47,564 nucleotides of DNA from contig CAAEPH010000020.1 in the NCBI GenBank assembly GCA_900757865.1, positions 1-47,564 on the forward strand, read 5' to 3'. Positions within the stretch are counted from its first letter, which is position 1, and every line of letters begins with the position of its first letter. Made by a program: the position numbers and the translations under genes. The stretch is from an uncultured Sutterella sp. GTDB taxonomy: Bacteria; Pseudomonadota; Gammaproteobacteria; Burkholderiales; Burkholderiaceae_F. Below the pieces are notes generated by a model. The model was not told the origin of the DNA. It did no database searches and was given only the letters and a program-made list of their open reading frames with translations. Shown here piece by piece: positions 17,183 through 24,654 of this stretch.

Positions 17183-17521
17183 TTATTTCCACGGCTGGGG
17201 GCCGCCCAACACATGAATATGTAAATGATCAACTTCCTGACCACCGTCGTGACCAGTATTAATAATCACGCGAAAACCGTTTAATGCCCCTTCCTGTTGA
17301 GCAAGTTTGCGCGTTAAAGAAAGCATTTTACCTAAAAGTGGTGTATCCGTATCCTGAGCGTGCGCCAAAGACGTAATGTGCTTTTTGGGAATAATTAAAA
17401 AATGGATAGGGGCCTTGGGATGTATATCTTTAAAGGCCAACACTTCGTCATCTTCATAAACCTTCGATGCCGGTATCTCACCGCGAGCTATCTTGCAAAA
17501 TAAGCAATCGTCCTGTTGCAT
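17183..17521 (-). CDS. hinT: HIT-family purine nucleoside phosphoramidase
   Basis: HinT of 112 residues with the histidine triad HLHIHV near the C-terminus and the N-terminal CLFCKIARGEIP. It hydrolyses adenosine phosphoramidates and acyl-adenylates. It heads the hinT-tatABC run. In relatives the his operon ends directly upstream; here only hisA remains, beyond a terminator. Confidence 0.95.
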   Translation of the reverse strand: MQQDDCLFCKIARGEIPASKVYEDDEVLAFKDIHPKAPIHFLIIPKKHITSLAHAQDTDTPLLGKMLSLTRKLAQQEGALNGFRVIINTGHDGGQEVDHLHIHVLGGPQPWK

Positions 17522-17608
17522 ACTACCCTCACTAAATCACGGAAGTCCTCATCATGACGAGGCTCTACACGTGTGATAAATCTTACCATCAACCTTGCTT
17601 CTTCACCA

Positions 17609-17632
17609 CCTACCCTCGTAGGAGGTTCTTGA
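17609..17632. other. hairpin upstream of hinT sharing a motif with the tatA-tatB gap
   Basis: ACCACCTAC and GTAGGAGGT pair over a CCTC loop with one A-A mismatch. A similar CCACCTACCCT...CGTAGGA unit occurs at 16807-16830. On the minus strand both precede tat-operon genes. Confidence 0.4.
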
Positions 17633-17660
17633 AAAAAAGCAGTCACTTAGTACTGCTTTT
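17632..17660 (-). terminator. intrinsic terminator after hisA
   Basis: On the minus strand AAAAGCAGT pairs with ACTGCTTTT over an eight-base loop and a T run follows, eight bases after the hisA stop. It separates hisA from hinT. Confidence 0.75.
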
Positions 17661-17668
17661 CTCCCGAT

Positions 17669-18400
17669 TTAATCATCTAGCAAAGCCAGGGCTTCGTCAA
17701 AATGCAATAAACCCTCATAAAGTGAACGTCCTAAAACCACACCTTGGAGTCCCGCGTATTCGATATCGAGCAGCGCTCGAACATCATCCAAATTGCGAAC
17801 GCCACCCTGCGCGATGATAGGAACATTGACCGCTTTGGCGAGATTCTCAATAGCCTCAATGTTGCACCCATTTAGCATGCCGTCCCGAGAGATATCCGTG
17901 TACAGAAAGGCTTCGATACCATAGTTTTCAAACTTTTGGGCAAGCTCGATGACATCTGTCCCACTAACCTGTTGCCAGCCGTTGGTCGCCACCTTACCGT
18001 CTTTAGCATCCAAAGATACGATAATTTGCCCTCCAAAATTCGAGCAGGCATCGTGTAAAAAACCCGGACGTTTAATGGCTGCTGTGCCTATGACACAGTA
18101 ATCAATACCTGCATCGACCAAGCTTTCAAGTTGATCTAAGGTTCGGATACCTCCACCGAGCTGAATACTCACGTCATCTCGAAACTCCTGAACAATATCT
18201 CGGATGAGAGGCAAATTGTTCGTGTGCCCTGTCGCGGCATCTAAATCCACAATATGCAAGCGCTCTGCGCCCATATCTACCCATTGACGGGCCTGCTCAA
18301 CAGGATCTGCCGAATATACCGTGACGTTCTTATCAAGGTCTCCTTGACACAAACTCACACAACGACCATCTTTAATGTCAATCGCAGGAATCAATAACAT
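17669..18400 (-). CDS. hisA: HisA-like phosphoribosylformimino-AICAR isomerase, isolated
   Basis: TIM-barrel isomerase of 243 residues; HisA converts ProFAR to PRFAR in histidine synthesis. The two catalytic aspartates are present: D8 in PAIDIKDG and D131 in SLDAKDGKVATNGW; YTDISRDGM and GGV phosphate sites are also seen. In the first loop the family has a conserved Arg (E. coli VVRLHQG); here it is CVSLCQG, with Ser16 and Cys18. No other his gene is in the window, although hisGDCBH and hisFIE flank hisA between murA and hinT in related genomes. It may still be HisA with partners elsewhere, or may have shifted substrate. Confidence 0.85.
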   Translation of the reverse strand: MLLIPAIDIKDGRCVSLCQGDLDKNVTVYSADPVEQARQWVDMGAERLHIVDLDAATGHTNNLPLIRDIVQEFRDDVSIQLGGGIRTLDQLESLVDAGIDYCVIGTAAIKRPGFLHDACSNFGGQIIVSLDAKDGKVATNGWQQVSGTDVIELAQKFENYGIEAFLYTDISRDGMLNGCNIEAIENLAKAVNVPIIAQGGVRNLDDVRALLDIEYAGLQGVVLGRSLYEGLLHFDEALALLDD

Positions 18401-18681
18401 TGCGATCAGCCTTTAGAAAAAGCATAAGCTCCAAAATGCACCAAGCTCAGTCCTGAACCTCGCCTAGATACACAGTCCATTTTCCTTGTCTACCTCAGCA
18501 AACAAGACTTACCCGAGTCCTCTTTGAAAAACATCAGAACTCAAAGCGAGGTGACAGTGTATCTACCTCCTTAACTTTCGGGTAGCCCTCTGTGGTAAAA
18601 AAGAACCATTTTTTGGGGATTCCCCTAAGGAATATCGTGCACTAAAGGAGTTTTTGATATCTCGACCTCGTCACCAGGGCC
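18401..18681. other. 281-base gap between murA and hisA
   Basis: No gene is visible. Two inverted copies of TAGATACAC (18467-18475) and GTGTATCTA (18557-18565) lie about 80 bases apart and could form a long stem-loop. No clear promoter for hisA or terminator for murA was found. In relatives this position holds hisG to hisH. Confidence 0.45.
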
Positions 18682-19935
18682 TTAAACGCGTATCCGAGTA
18701 ATATCCGCTCCGAGCGCTTTGAGTTTAGTTTCCATCGCTTCATAGCCTCGGTCTAAATGATAAATTCTGTCGACAACACTTTCCCCTTGGGCCGATAGGG
18801 CAGCAATAACCAGTGAGGCAGAAGCTCGCAAGTCAGTAGCCATAATATTGGCTCCTGTCAAAGAAGGCACTCCTCGAACGATTGCTGTGGATCCATCAAT
18901 CTGAATGTCGGCCCCAAGACGCATCAACTCGGGTACATGCATAAAGCGGTTTTCAAAAATTGTTTCAGTAACTCGAGCGGTCCCTTCGGCCATGCAATTG
19001 AGGGTCATAAACTGCGCTTGCATGTCCGTTGGAAATCCCGGATAAGGATCGGTTCGCACTGAAACCGCTTTAGGTCTACCCTGCATCTTCACACGCACCC
19101 AATCTTGTCCGACATCCAACGAGATACCCGCTTCGCGCAATTTATCTAATACAGCCACCATATGTAAGGGCTCACAATGTGTCACCAACACGTCCCCCTG
19201 AGTCACGGCTGCTGCGACAAAAAAACTTCCCGCTTCGATACGGTCGGCAACAACAGTATGTTCTGCCCCATGCAAGCGATCCACGCCCTGCACTTTGATC
19301 ATCGGGGTGCCCTCACCTTCAATCTTCGCCCCCATAGCGCGTAAGCAATGTACCAAATCCACGACTTCAGGTTCACGGGCAGCGTTATCAATCACCGTTT
19401 CTCCATCAGCTAGTACGGCGGCCATCAGTAAATTTTCCGTCCCCGTCACCGTCACCATGTCGGTAAATAGATGCGCTCCTTTTAGCCTCGTACTTTTCGC
19501 GACAACGTAACCGTGGTCGATGTTCACCTCAGCGCCAAGCTGACGTAATCCTTTAATGTGCTGATCAACAGGGCGAGCACCAATTGCACAACCGCCCGGC
19601 AAACTCACTTCGGCACTACCAAACCGAGCAACTAAAGGACACAACGTCAAAATAGAGGCTCGCATTGTTTTGACAAGCTCATAAGGCGCCTTCGTGTTGG
19701 TCACAGCGCTAGCATTCAAACGAACAGTATCCCCGTCTTGCTCGACTTTTACGCCCATAGACTGGACCAACTTAAGCATTGTCCTAACATCGGTTAAATT
19801 GGGCACATTATGAAGAACCAAGTCTTCTGATGTTAAGAGCGAGGCCGCCAAAATAGGCAAAGCCGCATTCTTGGCGCCAGAAATGCGCACTTCCCCCACC
19901 AAGCGGTGTCCACCAATAATTTTGAGTTGTTCCAT
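18682..19935 (-). CDS. murA: UDP-N-acetylglucosamine 1-carboxyvinyltransferase
   Basis: MurA of 417 residues transfers enolpyruvate from PEP to UDP-GlcNAc, the first committed step of peptidoglycan synthesis and the fosfomycin target. The catalytic loop contains C116 in LPGGCAIGARP, the fosfomycin-sensitive Cys form. SGAKNAALPI near the N-terminus and PTDMQAQ are family signatures. It follows mlaB by 13 bases with no bolA/ibaG gene between, unlike many relatives. Confidence 0.97.
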   Translation of the reverse strand: MEQLKIIGGHRLVGEVRISGAKNAALPILAASLLTSEDLVLHNVPNLTDVRTMLKLVQSMGVKVEQDGDTVRLNASAVTNTKAPYELVKTMRASILTLCPLVARFGSAEVSLPGGCAIGARPVDQHIKGLRQLGAEVNIDHGYVVAKSTRLKGAHLFTDMVTVTGTENLLMAAVLADGETVIDNAAREPEVVDLVHCLRAMGAKIEGEGTPMIKVQGVDRLHGAEHTVVADRIEAGSFFVAAAVTQGDVLVTHCEPLHMVAVLDKLREAGISLDVGQDWVRVKMQGRPKAVSVRTDPYPGFPTDMQAQFMTLNCMAEGTARVTETIFENRFMHVPELMRLGADIQIDGSTAIVRGVPSLTGANIMATDLRASASLVIAALSAQGESVVDRIYHLDRGYEAMETKLKALGADITRIRV

Positions 19936-19948
19936 GTGTTAGATCACT

Positions 19949-20248
19949 TTATTTTGATAGTTGATCAGGCCACGCATCAACATAGCCCTGAATAGCCGGT
20001 TCAATTCCGTAGAGACTGACAAGATCATAAAAACTTGGAGGCAAGTGTGTACAACGTAAAAGCTGGCCTTTCGATTTAGCCAGACGAATCATGGATAAGA
20101 CCAAACTAATGCCTGGGCTATCCATGCTCTTCACACGGCTCCAATCCAGTTCTGTTATCCCTAGCTCGACTACTTTCTCCAATTCGCGCCGTACCTGTCG
20201 ATAATTCTCATACGTCACGTGATCAGCATCAATAACCACACTTGTCAT
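19949..20248 (-). CDS. mlaB: MlaB, STAS-domain subunit of the phospholipid transporter
   Basis: A 99-residue single STAS-domain protein that binds MlaF and stabilises the MlaFEDB complex. The segment SMDSPGISLVLSMIRLAKS matches the conserved STAS helix region, in which a Ser/Thr is functionally important in E. coli MlaB. Position after mlaC is the betaproteobacterial order. It starts 13 bases after mlaC. Confidence 0.88.
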   Translation of the reverse strand: MTSVVIDADHVTYENYRQVRRELEKVVELGITELDWSRVKSMDSPGISLVLSMIRLAKSKGQLLRCTHLPPSFYDLVSLYGIEPAIQGYVDAWPDQLSK

Positions 20249-20261
20249 TGTTATTTCTCAA

Positions 20262-20894
20262 TTATTTGTTCTCTTTTACTCGAGCCTGTAAACTCTTTAT
20301 CAACCCGTCGATACCATCCTGGTTCAGAACACTACTGAATTGTGTGCGATAGTTCTCCACCATCCAGACACCTTCGACATTCACATCGACAATTTTCCAC
20401 ACCTGGTGTTTATTGCGATAAATACGATAGTCCATGGCGATAGGCGGTTGGACTGCGCTGATCAATTTGGTTCGAATCACCATTTCATCTTGGATACTCT
20501 GCTTACGCGTGTTATCCAGTTCACAAACGTGATCTTTTACTTTACTCAAGGCCCCCGAATAGACGCGAATCAACAGCTGTTTAAACGCCTCTTGCAGAGC
20601 TTGACGTTGCTCGGGCGTTGCCTGACGCCACTTTGGTCCCACAGTCATGCGAGTGACCATCGTAAAGTCCACGTCTGGCATAATCGTTTGATCGACCAAG
20701 GTATTAATCGCTTTGATGTCACCTGACTTTAAGGCAGGATCTTTTTTGATGGCGTCCAACACGCTATTACTGAGAGTGACTACCCACTGATACGGATCTT
20801 CCGTATTGCCCGTTTCAGCCATAGCCCATGTCGGTAAAGCGAACAGCCCTCCTGTTAGGGCTCCAAAACACAGTAATGTTCTACGATTCATCAT
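20262..20894 (-). CDS. mlaC: MlaC, periplasmic phospholipid-binding protein
   Basis: Soluble shuttle of 210 residues that ferries phospholipids between the MlaA-porin complex and MlaFEDB. The family segments DFTMVTRMTVGPKWRQATP and the C-terminal WKIVDVNVEGVWMVENYR are clear. The signal peptide starts MMNRRTLLCFG, whose adjacent arginines resemble a Tat signal; Sec export is the family norm. AAGGA lies ten bases before the ATG at 20894; an upstream in-frame ATG at 20924 overlaps mlaA and is less likely. Confidence 0.92.
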   Translation of the reverse strand: MMNRRTLLCFGALTGGLFALPTWAMAETGNTEDPYQWVVTLSNSVLDAIKKDPALKSGDIKAINTLVDQTIMPDVDFTMVTRMTVGPKWRQATPEQRQALQEAFKQLLIRVYSGALSKVKDHVCELDNTRKQSIQDEMVIRTKLISAVQPPIAMDYRIYRNKHQVWKIVDVNVEGVWMVENYRTQFSSVLNQDGIDGLIKSLQARVKENK

Positions 20895-20910
20895 GTTGAG
20901 GTCATCCTTG

Positions 20911-21687
20911 TCATTCTTCATCATCTAAAGGCAGGGGAGTCAATTGCTGTAATTCTTGTTCGGAACTTTGTTGTTGCCCCCGAATACTCTGCTCTCTGAG
21001 CTTGAGGAACGCATCACGAACAGCAGAATATTCGTCCACTGTGTTGGCACGCAGTTCATCCAAACCCGCATCAATCATCTGCGAGCGAGCATTGATCGCG
21101 TCGCCTGTACCCAAGGCAAGAGCCGAAGCCCAATCGTCGTCTCCAACCATGTACGTTAGGGGATTGGTTGCTACACCAACAGGCCAACGCCAAAAGTCAC
21201 GTGCGCTCGAGGGCCCCAAAACAGGCAGAACCAAATACGGTCCAGCCCCCATTCCCCAAGTGCCTAATGTTTGTCCAAAATCTTGTTCATGCTTTTGCAT
21301 ACCGATCCAAGAAGCGACGTCAAATAACCCTGCCACTCCAAAGGTGGAATTTACAAGAAATCGAAACACTGACTCAATACTTTCATTGCCCTTGCCTTGT
21401 AACGCATTGTTGATGCCGTAACCAGGTTCGCGCATGTTTTCAAAGAAATTGTTCACGCCAGTGCGTACCACCTCAGGCGTCACTGCACGATAGCCTTTCG
21501 TCACAGGCAAGAGTACGTATTGGTCAAGCGAAGAATTGAAGGCATAGATTTGACGATTCATCGCTTCGTAGGGATCTGCTTCAGTCGTGGTCGTACTTGG
21601 TTGACTTGCACACCCTGCAAGTAGGGTAGCAGAGGCAAGGAAGCTAAATAAAAGGTTCAACTGTTTGCTAACCATGATGAGACTCAT
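20911..21687 (-). CDS. mlaA: MlaA (VacJ) outer-membrane lipoprotein
   Basis: Lipoprotein of about 258 residues that removes phospholipids from the outer leaflet of the outer membrane. The lipobox LLAGC is followed by the MlaA core with DPYEAMNRQIYAFN, PGYGINNALQG and GPYLVLPVLGPSSARD. ATGs at 21687 and 21675 are both possible. It is embedded in the mla operon, between mlaD and mlaC, as in other betaproteobacteria. Confidence 0.95.
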   Translation of the reverse strand: MSLIMVSKQLNLLFSFLASATLLAGCASQPSTTTTEADPYEAMNRQIYAFNSSLDQYVLLPVTKGYRAVTPEVVRTGVNNFFENMREPGYGINNALQGKGNESIESVFRFLVNSTFGVAGLFDVASWIGMQKHEQDFGQTLGTWGMGAGPYLVLPVLGPSSARDFWRWPVGVATNPLTYMVGDDDWASALALGTGDAINARSQMIDAGLDELRANTVDEYSAVRDAFLKLREQSIRGQQQSSEQELQQLTPLPLDDEE

Positions 21688-21734
21688 TGTTTATTTTCTG
21701 AGGATACTGTTTGTCGAGACGTTGAACCAGCAAC

Positions 21735-22205
21735 TTATTTTCCTGATTTTTCGGCAGTGTTGTACATAAATTGGCTAATCAGATTCTCGAGCACTACTGC
21801 GCTCTGTGTGCGTTTGATTTTTCCACCATTAGCCAAATTCTCTTCGTCAGCACCAGGCTCAATCCCAATATACTGCTCACCTAATAGCCCAGCAGTAAGA
21901 ATCTTCGCAGAGCTATCTGTAGGGAATAAGTATTGTGAATCCATGTCTAATAGCACTTTAGCTTGAAAGAGCTGAGGATCAAACGTAATGGATCGAACTC
22001 GACCAACCACGACGCCAGCCGATTTCACAGCTGCACGAGGTTTAAGTCCCCCAACATTGTCAAAAGTCGCTGTCACTTCATAGGTTTTATGGGCGAAGCT
22101 AAAACTGCCCAAATTTGCCGCTTGCAGAGCCATAAACAGCATGGCAACCATGCCAAGCACAATAAATAGACCGACGAAAAACTCCAAGGAACGATTTTTT
22201 GTCAT
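21735..22205 (-). CDS. mlaD: MlaD, MCE-domain substrate-binding subunit
   Basis: A 156-residue protein with one N-terminal membrane helix (about residues 10-30) and a periplasmic MCE domain beginning TYEVTATFDNVGGLKPRAAV. Hexameric MlaD forms the lipid channel on MlaFE. GLLGEQYIGIEPG is the conserved MCE pore segment. It follows mlaE by 11 bases. Confidence 0.95.
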   Translation of the reverse strand: MTKNRSLEFFVGLFIVLGMVAMLFMALQAANLGSFSFAHKTYEVTATFDNVGGLKPRAAVKSAGVVVGRVRSITFDPQLFQAKVLLDMDSQYLFPTDSSAKILTAGLLGEQYIGIEPGADEENLANGGKIKRTQSAVVLENLISQFMYNTAEKSGK

Positions 22206-22216
22206 TTTTCTTACCT

Positions 22217-22996
22217 TTAAAATACCGTGAACATTCCGGCCGTCATCATAAAATCTAAGCCCAAAACAAGCAGTGAGGAAAGCACTACCGTTGACGTTGT
22301 TGCACGAGACACCCCTTCAGGAGTGGGGCGAGCTGAATAACCGTTAGATAACGCAATCAAAGCCACAGCTACACCAAAAACAACACTTTTAATAAGACCA
22401 TTACCAATATCAGTGAAAATATCCACCGAACTTTGCATCTGGCTCCAAAATGCCCCATTGTCAGTACCGATAAGCGCTACCCCGACCAGCCAAGCACCAA
22501 GAATACCCACTGCCGAAAAGATCACGCTCAAAATAGGCATCGAGACAAACGCTCCCCAAAAACGTGGAGCGAGGATTCGACGCATGGGATCTACCCCCAT
22601 CATTTCCATTGCTGCAATCTGCTCACCCGCCTTCATCAACCCGATTTCAGCGGTTAAGGCCGTCCCTGCGCGTCCAGCAAAGAGTAAAGCGGTTACTACT
22701 GGGCCTAATTCACGAACTAACGACAAGGCAACAAGCACACCTAACGCCTGTTCACTCCCGTAGCGAACCAACGTATAGTAGCCTTGAAGCCCCAATACAA
22801 AGCCTACGAACAACCCCGACACCGTAATGATCAGCAAGGAATAATTACCAATGAAATGGATTTGCTGGAGCACCGCTTGAAAACGAGCTCCATGCAGTCG
22901 CGTCAGTAAGTTCGCTGAAAAAAGACCAAAGCGTCCAACGCGAGAAAGGCTTTTTAAAGCCCAATGCCCTAAGGACACAATAAGATCAACCAGCAT
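22217..22996 (-). CDS. mlaE: MlaE, permease subunit of the phospholipid ABC transporter
   Basis: Permease of 259 residues with five or six membrane helices and the conserved ELGPVVTALLFAGRAGTALTAE segment that contacts MlaF. GGGGA lies six bases before the ATG at 22996, which is preferred over an in-frame ATG at 23008. Either start lies inside the end of mlaF, so translation is coupled. Confidence 0.95.
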   Translation of the reverse strand: MLVDLIVSLGHWALKSLSRVGRFGLFSANLLTRLHGARFQAVLQQIHFIGNYSLLIITVSGLFVGFVLGLQGYYTLVRYGSEQALGVLVALSLVRELGPVVTALLFAGRAGTALTAEIGLMKAGEQIAAMEMMGVDPMRRILAPRFWGAFVSMPILSVIFSAVGILGAWLVGVALIGTDNGAFWSQMQSSVDIFTDIGNGLIKSVVFGVAVALIALSNGYSARPTPEGVSRATTSTVVLSSLLVLGLDFMMTAGMFTVF

Positions 22997-23807
22997 AATT
23001 TTCCCCAAAATCCTCTTCTATAGTGCGAGCCGGATAATGAAAACGCACAGGACCATCAGGTAGTCCCCCGATAAACTGTTGCACATAGGGATCCGTCGAT
23101 TTTCTCAACTGATCTGGTGTGCCCTGTGCTGCGATCTTTCTCTCATTGATCATATAGACATAGTCCGCAATATCAAAGGTCTCGGCTACGTCGTGCGTCA
23201 CAATAATCGAGGTGCATTTAAGGGTGTCACTCAGACGGCGAATCAACCGCGCGGTGACACCCATTGAAATCGGATCCAAGCCCGCAAAAGGCTCATCGTA
23301 CATAATCAGCTCTGGGTCAAGAGCTATCGCTCTTGCCAACGCAACACGACGGCTCATCCCCCCCGAAATCTCGGAAGGCATCAACTCCGCCGCACCGCGA
23401 AGACCCACGGCATTGAGCTTCATCAACACCAAATCCCGAATAGCTTCTTCGTCTAGATCGGTCTGCTCACGCAGAGGGAAAGCTACATTATCAAAAACGG
23501 ATAAATCCGTAAACAATGCACCAAACTGAAACAGCATACCGACGCGCTTGCGTAAAGCAAATAGCGCCTTATCATCCGCCGTATCTACGCGCTCGCCACC
23601 AATCGTGACCGTGCCAGACATCGGAGTCAGTAACCCTCCAATCAGCTTGAGTATGGTGGTTTTGCCCATGCCAGAGCCACCCATAATTGCAACGACCTGA
23701 GCTTGACCAAAATGCATAGAAACATTTTCCAAGATTAATCGGTCTCCATACCCAAACGTCAACTGATCTAATTTGACATAGTCTTTCGTCATTTTTGTGT
23801 TCAACAT
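22986..23807 (-). CDS. mlaF: MlaF, ATPase subunit of the phospholipid ABC transporter
   Basis: ABC ATPase of about 273 residues. Walker A is GGSGMGKTT (residues 43-51), the signature is SGGMSRRVALARA, Walker B is ELIMYDEP and the switch His is in VTHD. The Met-containing Walker A and SGGM signature are typical of MlaF. It drives lipid transport with MlaE, MlaD and MlaB. It starts three bases after the thioesterase gene; a second ATG at 23792 is possible. Confidence 0.96.
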   Translation of the reverse strand: MLNTKMTKDYVKLDQLTFGYGDRLILENVSMHFGQAQVVAIMGGSGMGKTTILKLIGGLLTPMSGTVTIGGERVDTADDKALFALRKRVGMLFQFGALFTDLSVFDNVAFPLREQTDLDEEAIRDLVLMKLNAVGLRGAAELMPSEISGGMSRRVALARAIALDPELIMYDEPFAGLDPISMGVTARLIRRLSDTLKCTSIIVTHDVAETFDIADYVYMINERKIAAQGTPDQLRKSTDPYVQQFIGGLPDGPVRFHYPARTIEEDFGENYAG

Positions 23808-23810
23808 CTC

Positions 23811-24287
23811 TTAGAGACCTGCACTTGGCATAAATCGTACAAGTCGCTGAATACCCAACTCCACAAGGCGCGGATCCTCTGGAGGCACCAAAGTAAAGGT
23901 TTGGATCACCTCAGGAAGAATCGGCGTGGGTCTTCGTTTCTGGTAATCCACGAGCACCCACTCTGTCGCACCAACCATCAACACATCCTCACCGCGCTTA
24001 AGCGCATAGCGTCGCAACGATGAAAAGCGCTTGATACTTTGTACCCAGGTATAGAGCACCAACTGATCACCCAAAACGGAAGGACGCAGATACTCAATCC
24101 AATGCTGCCGAGCAACCCAAACCACACCATGTTGTTTGAGTGTTTCAAAATCCCACCCCAGGCTAGCCGCATGGGATGTAGCGCCGAGCTCCATCCATCG
24201 TAAATATTCACGATTATTGACGTGTTCGAGCAAATCAATAGATTCTGGACCAACCGTGATGGCTAAAGTAAAAAAAGCATTTGACAT
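23811..24287 (-). CDS. hotdog-fold acyl-CoA thioesterase (4HBT family)
   Basis: A 158-residue YbgC/FadM-like thioesterase. The motif IDLLEHVNNREYLRWME matches the catalytic segment of hotdog thioesterases, where an early Asp/His and Asn-Tyr line the active site. The substrate is not predictable. It is the first gene of the mla run, three bases before mlaF, so a link to lipid turnover is plausible but inferred. Confidence 0.85.
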   Translation of the reverse strand: MSNAFFTLAITVGPESIDLLEHVNNREYLRWMELGATSHAASLGWDFETLKQHGVVWVARQHWIEYLRPSVLGDQLVLYTWVQSIKRFSSLRRYALKRGEDVLMVGATEWVLVDYQKRRPTPILPEVIQTFTLVPPEDPRLVELGIQRLVRFMPSAGL

Positions 24288-24654
24288 GATTTTTTATTAT
24301 CCCCGATAACACTGGTTTGTGTGTGACGATCCAAGACAATCCGTCAAAATGTAGACAACTTTTCACCCAAACCCAATGACTGTCGACAAAAAACAAAAAC
24401 CTCCGCCACCGCTCATCTTGGATAAACACCACACGCATCAAGTTCACACTCTTTAGGCTTCTTAGCCTCTTGCATCAACGCCTCACTTAAACAGTGAGCC
24501 GACGACAAAATTCGTTAACGATTTCGAGCCAATCGGTGCATCTTTGTCGAGCATCACAACAGACACCAATTTTCGATCTCGTCTACAATCGTGGTCAGGT
24601 TGGGGAGCTCACGCTCCTCTTGTCTTATTTTGTTCATTTGCACCGAATATTTCC
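24288..24654. other. divergent intergenic region between the mla run and PBP1A
   Basis: About 370 bases with no convincing gene. It includes a short hairpin CTCACT/AGTGAG at 24482-24498. An open frame upstream of the PBP1A start (24544-24654) may be untranslated. Promoters in both directions are expected here, but none is a clear match. Confidence 0.5.

Noticed and set aside
21002..22763. Plus-strand frames opposite the mla genes (21002-21421, 22413-22763)
   Set aside because: Antisense to clear mlaA and mlaE with no supporting signals.
24235..24447. Minus-strand 70-codon frame overlapping the thioesterase start
   Set aside because: Overlaps a real gene in another frame, no ribosome binding site and no family resemblance.
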